Shown piece after piece: positions 30,980-36,795 of a DNA stretch of 36,795 nt. The first letter of the stretch is position 1. The number at the start of each line of letters is the position of its first letter. Source of the DNA: DATGYC01 sp035298385 (lineage in GTDB: Bacteria; Bacillota; Sulfobacillia; Symbiobacteriales; Symbiobacteriaceae). The position numbers and the translations under genes are program-made. The DNA lies in assembly GCA_035298385.1 (NCBI GenBank), contig DATGYC010000300.1:1-36795 (forward strand), in the 5' to 3' direction. The notes under the pieces are model-generated. The model made no database searches. It saw nothing but the letters and a program-made list of their open reading frames with translations, and was not told where the DNA came from.

Positions 30980-32086
30980 ATGGACGAACGTACTGATCGA
31001 CCCGATGACCTGCCGGAAGCAGGGGATGAAGTTGCCGGCGGGCTTGCCCAAGTGGCCCCCTCTGAGTCGGCTGACGAGACGGGTTCAGCAAAGACGGATC
31101 CTCTGGCTTGGGCGCCAGCCGTCCCGCGGGGAGAGCGGTTGGGCCGGGCATCCCGTCGTCGCTCGGCGGCCGGGCCACTCCAGCGAGCCTTCTGGGTCCT
31201 TGGGAGCGGTGCGGCAGCCCTGCTCCTTAGCGTTGCGCTAGTCCGTTGGGGGGCGCCCCTCTTCTGGGGAACCCCGCAGAGCCCACCCGCCAAGGGCGAA
31301 CCGAGCCCCGGTCAACCCAGCCCTGGTGAACCGAACCCTGGTCAGCCTACCCCTGGTCAGCCTACCCCCGGTCAGCCTACCCCCGGTCAGACCACCCCTG
31401 GTCAGCCTACCCCCGGTCAGCCCACCCCCGGTGGCCCCGACTTGACCGGACTGCCCACCCCGCCCCCGGCGGGCGCCCCCGCCCTCTACTTCATGTACGG
31501 CAAGCGCTCCTGCAAGATGGTCGCCCTTACCTACGATGCCGGCTCCGGCGCCGACGGCGCCGCCGCCATCCTCGATATGCTGAAGGCCCGCGGGCTCCAC
31601 TCGACCTTCTTCCTCACCGGCCGCTGGGCCGAACAGTTCCCCGACCTAGCCCGCCGGATCAAGGCAGAGGGGCACGAGATCGCCTCCCACTCCTACAGCC
31701 ATCCCGACTTTACCACCCTAAGCGAGGATGCGATGCGAGTGGAGCTCGACAAGGCGAGCGCGGCGATCAAGGCTGCCACCGGTGCCGACCCCCGGCCCTT
31801 CTTCCGGGCGCCCTACGGCGCCTGGGATGAGCGTGTCGGCCGGCTACTCAACGCGGAGGGCTACCCCTACACGATCCACTGGGACGTCGACACGCTCGAC
31901 TGGCAGTTCCCTGGGGTCGCGAAGGAGGTCGAGCGCATCCTGAAGGCCCAGGGCGGCTCGATCGTCCTGATGCATATGAACGTGGCGGACACCGCCGTCG
32001 CCTCCGACCAAGCGATTCCCGTGCTCCAAGCCCGCGACCTTCAGCCAGTCCCGCTCAGTGAACTGCTTCGCTGCCAGGGAAGCTAA
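30980..32086 (+). CDS. Membrane-anchored polysaccharide deacetylase (NodB domain)
   Basis: A 368-residue protein. The first 70 residues are cytoplasmic, followed by one transmembrane helix (about 70-90), a Pro-rich linker with eight PTPGQ-type repeats (about 109-148), and an extracellular NodB domain (about 175-365). Motif 1 is ALTYDAGSGAD: the first Asp (catalytic base) is kept, but the second, a metal ligand in the usual TFDDG, is Ala. The His pair in HSYSHPD, RAPYG and the late LMHM are present. It may remove acetyl groups from peptidoglycan or another wall glycan; the Ala form is common in one subgroup, so activity is likely but not proven. GGGGGAG precedes the ATG. Confidence 0.9.
   Translation: MDERTDRPDDLPEAGDEVAGGLAQVAPSESADETGSAKTDPLAWAPAVPRGERLGRASRRRSAAGPLQRAFWVLGSGAAALLLSVALVRWGAPLFWGTPQSPPAKGEPSPGQPSPGEPNPGQPTPGQPTPGQPTPGQTTPGQPTPGQPTPGGPDLTGLPTPPPAGAPALYFMYGKRSCKMVALTYDAGSGADGAAAILDMLKARGLHSTFFLTGRWAEQFPDLARRIKAEGHEIASHSYSHPDFTTLSEDAMRVELDKASAAIKAATGADPRPFFRAPYGAWDERVGRLLNAEGYPYTIHWDVDTLDWQFPGVAKEVERILKAQGGSIVLMHMNVADTAVASDQAIPVLQARDLQPVPLSELLRCQGS
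31306..31425 (+). repeat. 15-bp tandem repeat in the deacetylase linker
   Basis: Eight 15-bp units of the type CCTGGTCAGCCTACC code for PGQPT and variants. Units 3 to 8 are nearly identical; the first two are diverged. It forms a flexible spacer across the cell wall and is likely to vary in length between strains. Confidence 0.93.
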
Positions 32087-32117
32087 ACGACTCCGCGCAA
32101 AACTCGAAGAGACCCTC

Positions 32118-32146
32118 TGGACATCCTGGATAACGAGGAGTAGCAT
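32118..32146 (+). promoter_or_regulatory. Candidate sigma-A promoter of tatA
   Basis: TGGACA (32118-32123) is followed 17 bp later by TAGCAT (32141-32146), about 40 bp before tatA. Confidence 0.5.
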
Positions 32147-32185
32147 AGTCGATAGCGTAAGTTTGTTCCTTGAGGAGGTCCGCAG

Positions 32186-32374
32186 ATGCTGGGCAATCTT
32201 GGCTTTACGGAGATCCTGGTTATCCTGGTCGTAGCCCTGCTGATCTTCGGCCCGAACAAGCTGCCGGAGCTTGGCAAGAGCCTGGGTCAGGGCATCCGGG
32301 AGTTCAAGAAGTCGGTCGGCTCGATCCAAGAAGAGGTGACCAAGGCCGTCACCGAGGATGAGAAGAAGGCGTAA
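32186..32374 (+). CDS. tatA: Twin-arginine translocase subunit TatA/TatE
   Basis: This 62-residue protein has the full TatA layout: an N-terminal membrane helix (LGFTEILVILVVALLIF), the hinge FGPNKLPELGKSLGQGI, an amphipathic helix, and a charged tail (VTEDEKKA). It helps move folded proteins with twin-Arg signals across the membrane. No tatC is in the window. GAGGAGGT precedes the ATG, and a terminator follows the stop. Confidence 0.95.
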   Translation: MLGNLGFTEILVILVVALLIFGPNKLPELGKSLGQGIREFKKSVGSIQEEVTKAVTEDEKKA

Positions 32375-32385
32375 CGCAGATACGT

Positions 32386-32413
32386 AAGGCGGTGACCACT
32401 TGGTCACCGCCTT
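32386..32413. terminator. Terminator between tatA and the small peptide gene
   Basis: AAGGCGGTGACCA and TGGTCACCGCCTT form a 13-bp stem, followed on the plus strand by CTCTTCT. It also lies downstream of the minus-strand peptide ORF at 32434. Confidence 0.85.
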
Positions 32414-32433
32414 CTCTTCTATTTCGGCCCAGG

Positions 32434-32580
32434 TCATCTTCGGAGTGCGCCGTTGGGCACCATCTGGAGTGACTGCTGGGCCGGCGGTCTTGTACCCGGC
32501 GCTTCGGAAGCGAGGGCACTACGGAAGATTCCTGCTAATAAGCAACAGACGAGCAGCAGTAGCCAACCCACCCTGGTCAT
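32434..32580 (-). CDS. Small exported peptide, Phr-like
   Basis: A 48-residue ORF that overlaps the last 62 bp of the TPR gene in another frame. It starts MTRVGWLLLLVCCLLAG, a clear signal sequence, with a signal-peptidase site at ALA-SEAP (about residue 24). The mature part is about 24 residues, ending QMVPNGALRR. GGGAGGG lies 6 bases before the ATG, a strong ribosome site that the TPR gene has no need for. Size, signal sequence and overlap match the Phr signalling peptides encoded after Rap genes in Bacillus. The role is inferred from layout only. Confidence 0.62.
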   Translation of the reverse strand: MTRVGWLLLLVCCLLAGIFRSALASEAPGTRPPAQQSLQMVPNGALRR

Positions 32581-33460
32581 GCGCGTTCCCTCCCTTCTGG
32601 GTGGCCGCGACCCAGAGCTGGGTCCCTTCGTTATGAAGATCCCACCGCTCGGCCTGCTCTGCATGCGTGCGAGCGAGCATTGCACACCGCTGGGTCTCTT
32701 CCAGGTTCGCCTCGGCCAGTGCGATCCGCCCCAGGGTGATATAGGTCGTGGCCAGGTGTACGTGGCGCTGGCGCTCATCCAGGGCCCGCAAGACCTGCTG
32801 GCAGGCCTGCTTGGCCGCCTCCCGATCTCCTTCCAGGAGGTGCAGCGCCGCCCGGTCTGCCCAGAGCGAGGTCATCCGAGCGAGATCGAGTTCCTCCCGC
32901 ACAGACCTGGCGACGAGGTCCAGCTCGATGCGGGCGCCCGCCGAATCGCCGAGCAACATCAGCGCCCAGGCCAGATTCTGGCGGATCTGCACGTGCGTCT
33001 CTGGGCGGGACTCTGGTAATGCAAGCGCAGCCCGATACTGGGTGACCGCCTCCACCAACCGGCCGGACTGCCGGTAGGCCCAGGCCAGATTGTAACGGGC
33101 GAGGTCCTCAAACTGGGCCCATTCTGGATGCCTGGTCAGACCGTCAATGTAGGCCTCCAGCAAGGCGGCAGCATCCGCCACCCGACCGAGTGCCATCAGG
33201 GCGAAGGCGAGGCAGATGCGGACCCGACCCTCCAGGGTTCCCTCATGCGCAGACTGTGACCAGGAGAGTGCTTGCTCACCAGCGGCGATCGCCAGAACGA
33301 CCTGGTTTTGATCCAGAGCGGCGTCACACTTGTAGTAGAAGACCCAACCGATCTGCTCGGGTGGACAGTTGCCGCTCATCAAGAGGGCGTCTGCGTTCGC
33401 CAGGATAGTGGCTGCGTCCCTCTGCTTGAACGCTGCCTGAAGCTCCTCGAACGTGATCAC
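32519..33460 (-). CDS. TPR-repeat protein, possible Rap-like peptide receptor
   Basis: A 313-residue protein made of about six or seven TPR-like helical hairpins, for example ARYNLAWAYRQSGRLVEAVT, QNLAWALMLLGDSAGARIEL and TTYITLGRIALAEANLEETQ. I see no helix-turn-helix, no signal peptide and no membrane helix. Rap phosphatases are about 380 residues, with a three-helix bundle before the TPRs; this protein is shorter and lacks a clear bundle. The downstream overlapping signal-peptide ORF makes an RRNPP-like peptide receptor plausible. GGAGGGG lies about 10 bases before the GTG start at 33460. Confidence 0.8.
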   Translation of the reverse strand: MITFEELQAAFKQRDAATILANADALLMSGNCPPEQIGWVFYYKCDAALDQNQVVLAIAAGEQALSWSQSAHEGTLEGRVRICLAFALMALGRVADAAALLEAYIDGLTRHPEWAQFEDLARYNLAWAYRQSGRLVEAVTQYRAALALPESRPETHVQIRQNLAWALMLLGDSAGARIELDLVARSVREELDLARMTSLWADRAALHLLEGDREAAKQACQQVLRALDERQRHVHLATTYITLGRIALAEANLEETQRCAMLARTHAEQAERWDLHNEGTQLWVAATQKGGNAHDQGGLATAARLLLISRNLP

Positions 33461-33559
33461 CCGCCATCACCCCTCCGCACGGAGAGTCTTCATCACACCC
33501 CACTTTCATAGTACCATCAGGCGATCAGAAATGGAAGAGATTTCCTGGAAAATTTTGTG

Positions 33560-33928
33560 TTAATGAGGGAGCAGATCGACCCGATGGGCGCCACACTCGC
33601 GCAAGGAGCGAGCGATCGACTCGGCTTCATCCCCATCGTTGGCCCGTGCCACAACCGCCCAATCACCAGCCCGTACCCGATCACCCCAACGCTTGGCGAC
33701 GGGGTCGCTATCGCCCATCTGGTTGGCCGCCCCGGTGTAGGAGTTGATCGTCTGTGTGGCGAGGCCATTGCCAGCCGGATCGGTCGCGGGGCGGGGCAGG
33801 TCGCCGGCGAAGGATGGGGTAAGGATATCAAGCTCGTCGCCCGTCAGGTTGTGCTCATCCCGCAGGAGAGCGGCAGCTAGGTCGGCGGCGTCGGAGTGGA
33901 CGAAGAGTCCCAAAACCGTGTGACCCAT
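33560..33928 (-). CDS. Hypothetical protein resembling general stress proteins
   Basis: A 122-residue soluble protein. It starts MGHTVLGLFVHSDAADLAAA, a beta-alpha start like that of the YflT/general stress protein 17M family, but the similarity is weak and by eye. The second half (RVRAGDWAVVARANDGDEAE and RSLRECGAHRVDLLPH) repeats the same beta-alpha idea, perhaps a ferredoxin-like fold. The ATG at 33928 has GAGGAGG upstream. The function is not known. Confidence 0.7.
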   Translation of the reverse strand: MGHTVLGLFVHSDAADLAAALLRDEHNLTGDELDILTPSFAGDLPRPATDPAGNGLATQTINSYTGAANQMGDSDPVAKRWGDRVRAGDWAVVARANDGDEAESIARSLRECGAHRVDLLPH

Positions 33929-34021
33929 GGATGCATTCCTCCTCTTTCTCGCCGCGTAGTCTCCCACCGGGGGGCGCCCTGTAGCCATCAGTCGCCAGTC
34001 GACTCGACGGCGACGGGCTCC

Positions 34022-34399
34022 TCACTGACCGAGAAAGGGCGGCTTCAATGGCCGGGAGCGAGAAGGGCTGGACCGCTCTACCAGGAGCTCCAAGGAGCGC
34101 AGGAGCGCCCCAAGCGCGAGGAGCCCCGGCCAGATGGCGCCAAACCAGTCGCCACGGACCAGCAGGAGCACGGCCAGCACCGGCGCCGTCAGCAGGAAGG
34201 CGAACCGAATGCGGAGCCGATTGAGACCCGGTAAGGCTTCGATCATAATCCAGGCGATCAGCATCCCACCCACCAGGAAGATGCCGCCAAGGATGAAGGC
34301 CATGAACGTGGGCGCCAGGACCGGCAAGAGTCCAACCCCTGCCGCCCCACCTACGAGCCAGAGATTCGCTACCCAGTAGACCAGCCGCCTCACGTTCAT
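34022..34399 (-). CDS. Hypothetical four-helix membrane protein
   Basis: A 125-residue integral membrane protein with four helices (about 5-22, 27-50, 64-80 and 83-97) and a basic C-terminal tail (SSPSRSRPLKPPFLGQ). No family is recognised. The ATG at 34399 (MNVRRLVYW) follows AGAGGTGGTG. It is divergent from the M42 peptidase gene. Confidence 0.7.
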   Translation of the reverse strand: MNVRRLVYWVANLWLVGGAAGVGLLPVLAPTFMAFILGGIFLVGGMLIAWIMIEALPGLNRLRIRFAFLLTAPVLAVLLLVRGDWFGAIWPGLLALGALLRSLELLVERSSPSRSRPLKPPFLGQ

Positions 34400-34466
34400 C
34401 ACCACCTCTTTAGCTTTGAGGCTATCACAACTAGTTTTAACTCTCAATCGATTATCGAGAGGGATT

Positions 34467-34487
34467 TTAGCACGGTCAATGTGCTAA
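34467..34487. promoter_or_regulatory. Inverted repeat upstream of the M42 peptidase
   Basis: TTAGCAC and GTGCTAA are perfect arms, 7 bp apart, in the AT-rich divergent gap. A -10-like TAAGAT overlaps the right arm, so it could be an operator. The regulator is unknown. Confidence 0.4.
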
Positions 34488-34523
34488 GATAGAAAGAGTT
34501 TGTGCAAGGAGGCGTCGCAGCGC

Positions 34524-35561
34524 ATGCACCCATTCGACCTCAACTACATGGCTGACAAGACTGTGGAACTCTGCCGAATCCCCTCGCCGACCGGCTACAC
34601 CGAGCAGGCGATCACCTGGATGGAGAACGAGTTCGCTGCCCTGGGGGTGCCGACCTACCGCACTCGCAAGGGCGCCCTCATCGCTACCCTCGCCGGCCAG
34701 GAGACCGAGCGGACCCGCTGCCTGACCGCCCACATTGATACCCTGGGCGCCATGGTCAAGGAGATCAAGGGGAACGGCCGTCTGAAGCTGACCCGCATCG
34801 GCGGGTACTCCTTCCAGACGATCGAGGGCGAGCACGTCACGATCCACACCGCCAGCGGCAAGGCCTATACGGGAACCGTCCTGGTGACCAAGGCCTCCGT
34901 TCACGTCTTCGCCCAGGAGCACTACAAGCAGGAGCGCGATGAGCATACGATCGAGGTCCGCATCGATGAGCGGACCACCTCCCGGGCTGAGACCGAGGCG
35001 CTGGGGATTGGCGTAGGCGATTACGTCTCGCTCGACCCGCGCTCGATGCGGACGCCGGCCGGCTTCGTCAAGTCCCGCCACCTCGACGACAAGGCCTGCG
35101 CTGCCATCCTGCTCGGCGTCGCGAAGGCGGTCAAGGAGGGCGAGATCAAGCTCGCTGCCACGACGCACCTGCTGATCTCCAACTACGAGGAGGTCGGCCA
35201 CGGCGCCTCCGTCTTCCCGGCGACCACGGCCGAGATGATCGCCGTCGACATGGCCGCCGTCGGTGAAGGGCAGACCTCGGACGAGTTCTCGGTCACGGTC
35301 TGCATGAAGGACTCGACCGGCCCGTACGACTACGAGCTCTCACGGCGCCTGCAGGCGATCGCCGCCTCGGAGGGGATCGCGCTGAAGATGGATATCTACC
35401 CGTCCTACGGCTCAGACGCCTCGGCGGCTCTGCGGGCGGGCGGCGAGTTCAAGGCCGCCTGCGTGGGCCCGGGCATCGACGCCTCGCACTCGTTCGAGCG
35501 CTGCCACGAGGAGTCGCTACTGGAGACGGCCCGGCTGCTCCTGGCCTATCTGACCCGCTAA
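34524..35561 (+). CDS. M42-family metalloaminopeptidase
   Basis: A 345-residue cytoplasmic enzyme of the M42 (glutamyl/deblocking aminopeptidase, TET-forming) family, which digests peptides from the N-terminus. Metal ligands are visible: His in TAHIDTLG, Asp in SRHLDDKACA, Glu pair in NYEEVGHG, Asp in AVDMAAVG and His in ASHSFERCHEES. The PDZ-like or lid domain lies between the first two. AAGGAGGCG lies about 11 bases before the ATG at 34524; an in-frame GTG at 34500 has no site. It ends in a terminator. Confidence 0.93.
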   Translation: MHPFDLNYMADKTVELCRIPSPTGYTEQAITWMENEFAALGVPTYRTRKGALIATLAGQETERTRCLTAHIDTLGAMVKEIKGNGRLKLTRIGGYSFQTIEGEHVTIHTASGKAYTGTVLVTKASVHVFAQEHYKQERDEHTIEVRIDERTTSRAETEALGIGVGDYVSLDPRSMRTPAGFVKSRHLDDKACAAILLGVAKAVKEGEIKLAATTHLLISNYEEVGHGASVFPATTAEMIAVDMAAVGEGQTSDEFSVTVCMKDSTGPYDYELSRRLQAIAASEGIALKMDIYPSYGSDASAALRAGGEFKAACVGPGIDASHSFERCHEESLLETARLLLAYLTR

Positions 35562-35569
35562 CGATCATG

Positions 35570-35591
35570 GGGAGGCTCTACTGGGCCTCCC
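35570..35591 (+). terminator. Intrinsic terminator after the M42 peptidase
   Basis: GGGAGGC and GCCTCCC form the stem, followed by GCTCTTTTT. Confidence 0.88.
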
Positions 35592-35613
35592 GCTCTTTTT
35601 GAGGTGGAATCCC

Positions 35614-36333
35614 GTGCTTGATGGATTCTGGAAGGCTGCCGCAGCCGCCCCCTTTGTGATCCTGACCGACTTTGACTTCACGATCTCTAACGAGGACGTC
35701 GGGGACCTGATCGCCGAGAGGCTGGCTCCACCCTCCGATGAGACCCGGCGCCGCTTTGGCCGCCGGGAGATTGGGACCCGGGGCTACTGGCTCGACTCCA
35801 TGATCCGGGTGGAGCAGGCGGCAGCGGAGTGCCTCGCCGACCAGGTCGGGATCGACCCGGGCTTCGTCCCGTTCGCTGACTGGTGTGCTGAGCAGGGGAT
35901 CCCGCTGGCGGTCGTCTCAGACGGGTTCTCGTTCTACATTGATCGAATCCTGGCGCGGCATGGGGTGCGCCCGCTGCCGGTCTTCTCGAACCGGTTTGGC
36001 GGGACCGGGTCGCTGCAGTTCCCGCATGGGAATCCGTACTGTGACCTCTGTGGGTGCTGCAAGGCGGGGATCGTACGGCGGGTGAAGGATTCGGGGGCCC
36101 ATATCCTCTACCTGGGCGATGGGGTCTCGGACCGCTACGCCGTCGCTTTTGCGGACTGGGTCTTCGCCAAGGCTTCTCTGGCCGACCGGATGCGGGAGTG
36201 GGGCGCCCCCTTCTTCCCGCTGACCGATTGGGGCGCCGTGCAGAGGACGGTGGCTGCTGGTCTGGCCCAGTTCCGGGATGGGAGCCATCCCGGCAAAGCC
36301 GGACTGGCGGCAGACCCGATCTGCCGCTTCTAG
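35614..36333 (+). CDS. MtnX-like HAD phosphatase
   Basis: A 239-residue HAD-family phosphatase close to MtnX and phosphoserine phosphatases. Motif I is VILTDFDFTISNEDV, with the two Asp residues; motif II is AVVSDGFSFYI; the late motif is ILYLGDGVSDRYAV. A Cys-rich loop (NPYCDLCGCCK) is typical of MtnX relatives. MtnX works in methionine salvage, but no mtn genes are in the window, so the substrate is open. The GTG at 35614 is chosen because GAGGTGG lies 6 bases upstream. Confidence 0.85.
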   Translation: MLDGFWKAAAAAPFVILTDFDFTISNEDVGDLIAERLAPPSDETRRRFGRREIGTRGYWLDSMIRVEQAAAECLADQVGIDPGFVPFADWCAEQGIPLAVVSDGFSFYIDRILARHGVRPLPVFSNRFGGTGSLQFPHGNPYCDLCGCCKAGIVRRVKDSGAHILYLGDGVSDRYAVAFADWVFAKASLADRMREWGAPFFPLTDWGAVQRTVAAGLAQFRDGSHPGKAGLAADPICRF

Positions 36334-36396
36334 ACGGGCGCCTTCCCCTGGTGGTTCGAGTCGCAGGGGCTCTGGCATGAGCGGTGGGAATAACGC

Positions 36397-36422
36397 AGGG
36401 CGGGCCGTTCACGGCCCGCCCT
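36397..36422. terminator. Bidirectional terminator between converging genes
   Basis: AGGGCGGGCCGT and ACGGCCCGCCCT form a perfect 12-bp stem. The T-tract is weak on both strands. Confidence 0.78.
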
Positions 36423-36425
36423 CTC

Positions 36426-36795
36426 TCATCGTTCAACCAGCATGAGCGTCGAGTCGGGTAGCCATCTGGTGTAGGCGACGTCCGGCAGGGCGACTTGGCG
36501 CCCGGTCTCTACCTCGATCAACCGCTTCGTCCCTGTGTAGGGGATCACCCAACGGCCATCGGGGCTGAGATCCCCCTCCGGCGGAACCGGGCGGCTCGAG
36601 GGCTGACCAGCGCGGGTCAGGCGGACGCTCTCCCACTTGCCATCCGCGAGCGGGCGCCCCACGATCAGATCGCCGTCCTTCAACCACGCAGAGGGCCACC
36701 AACCAGGAAACCGGCGTACGATCTCCCCTTCCAGATTGACGATCACGGTCTCGACTGGACCGCCCCAGATCCCTGACTGGGCAGCGTTCCCGATC
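36426..36795 (-). CDS. C-terminal part of a beta-propeller-like protein, N-terminus off the window
   Basis: The frame is open to the right edge, so only the last 122 residues are present. It alternates short strands and turns with blade-like phrases: VETVIVNLEGEIVRRFPGWW, LSPDGRWVIPYTG and RWLPDSTLMLVER. The SPDG motif is typical of TolB/WD40-like propellers. No catalytic residues can be judged. Inside the frame is a GTG at 36746, but the open frame upstream makes a start there unlikely. Confidence 0.6.
   Translation of the reverse strand, partial: IGNAAQSGIWGGPVETVIVNLEGEIVRRFPGWWPSAWLKDGDLIVGRPLADGKWESVRLTRAGQPSSRPVPPEGDLSPDGRWVIPYTGTKRLIEVETGRQVALPDVAYTRWLPDSTLMLVER

Noticed and set aside
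31306..31425. Regular 15-bp repeats as a CRISPR or regulatory array
   Set aside because: The units are contiguous without spacers, in frame, and code for a PTPGQ linker.

Overview
This window is 36.8 kb of GC-rich, gene-dense bacterial chromosome; I put GC by eye in the low-to-mid 60s percent. It looks like a high-GC Firmicute of the Symbiobacterium kind. The supports for this are strong GGAGG-type ribosome sites, many GTG and TTG starts, a DUF2512 (YndM-like) membrane protein, LytR-CpsA-Psr and SH3-amidase cell-wall proteins, Bacillus-type LexA boxes (CGAAC-N4-GTTCG), and sigma-A promoters with TTGACA/TATAAT-like hexamers 17 bp apart. The genus is an inference. No rRNA, tRNA, CRISPR array, transposase or phage gene was seen.

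Layout: 1-929 is the start of an APH-fold kinase. 1006-3190 is aroQ, an M24 Xaa-Pro peptidase and efp. 3323-7720 carries a PAP2/haloperoxidase-fold phosphatase, a rhomboid protease, a P1B-4 metal-exporting ATPase and an orphan OmpR-type regulator, all on the minus strand. 7882-10799 holds a chemoreceptor, an acyl-CoA thioesterase and a 5'-nucleotidase. 10780-17110 is mainly envelope: an amidase, two paralogous divergent DUF4015 lipoproteins, DUF2512, a Fur-family regulator and an LCP ligase.

17179-23201 is the most striking block: an SOS mutagenesis cassette on the minus strand. It has a catalytically dead Y-family ImuB, a DUF6504 protein, an unusual AAA+ protein and a DnaE2-type polymerase. 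It has two sigma-A promoters, each with two LexA boxes. In place of the usual RecA-like ImuA there is a degenerate sigma-54-activator-type ATPase (no GAFTGA loop, altered Walker B, intact Fis-type helix-turn-helix). The same block contains five copies of a 46-bp palindromic repeat. Four are inside coding sequence, read in frame in three different frames, and the paired arms show compensatory base changes. A diverged sixth copy lies between the M24 peptidase and efp.

23393-30770 holds a processive GT2 glycosyltransferase with a large helical insertion, a small unknown protein, a phosphoesterase, an RluA-type pseudouridine synthase with its own palindromic insertion, a CBS-CBS-ACT protein, and a TetR-ABC exporter operon with a clear promoter and operator. 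30980-36795 holds a polysaccharide deacetylase with a PTPGQ repeat linker, tatA, a TPR protein whose 3' end overlaps a 48-residue signal-peptide-bearing ORF (Rap-Phr-like layout), two small proteins, an M42 aminopeptidase, an MtnX-like HAD phosphatase, and the end of a propeller-like protein cut by the window edge.
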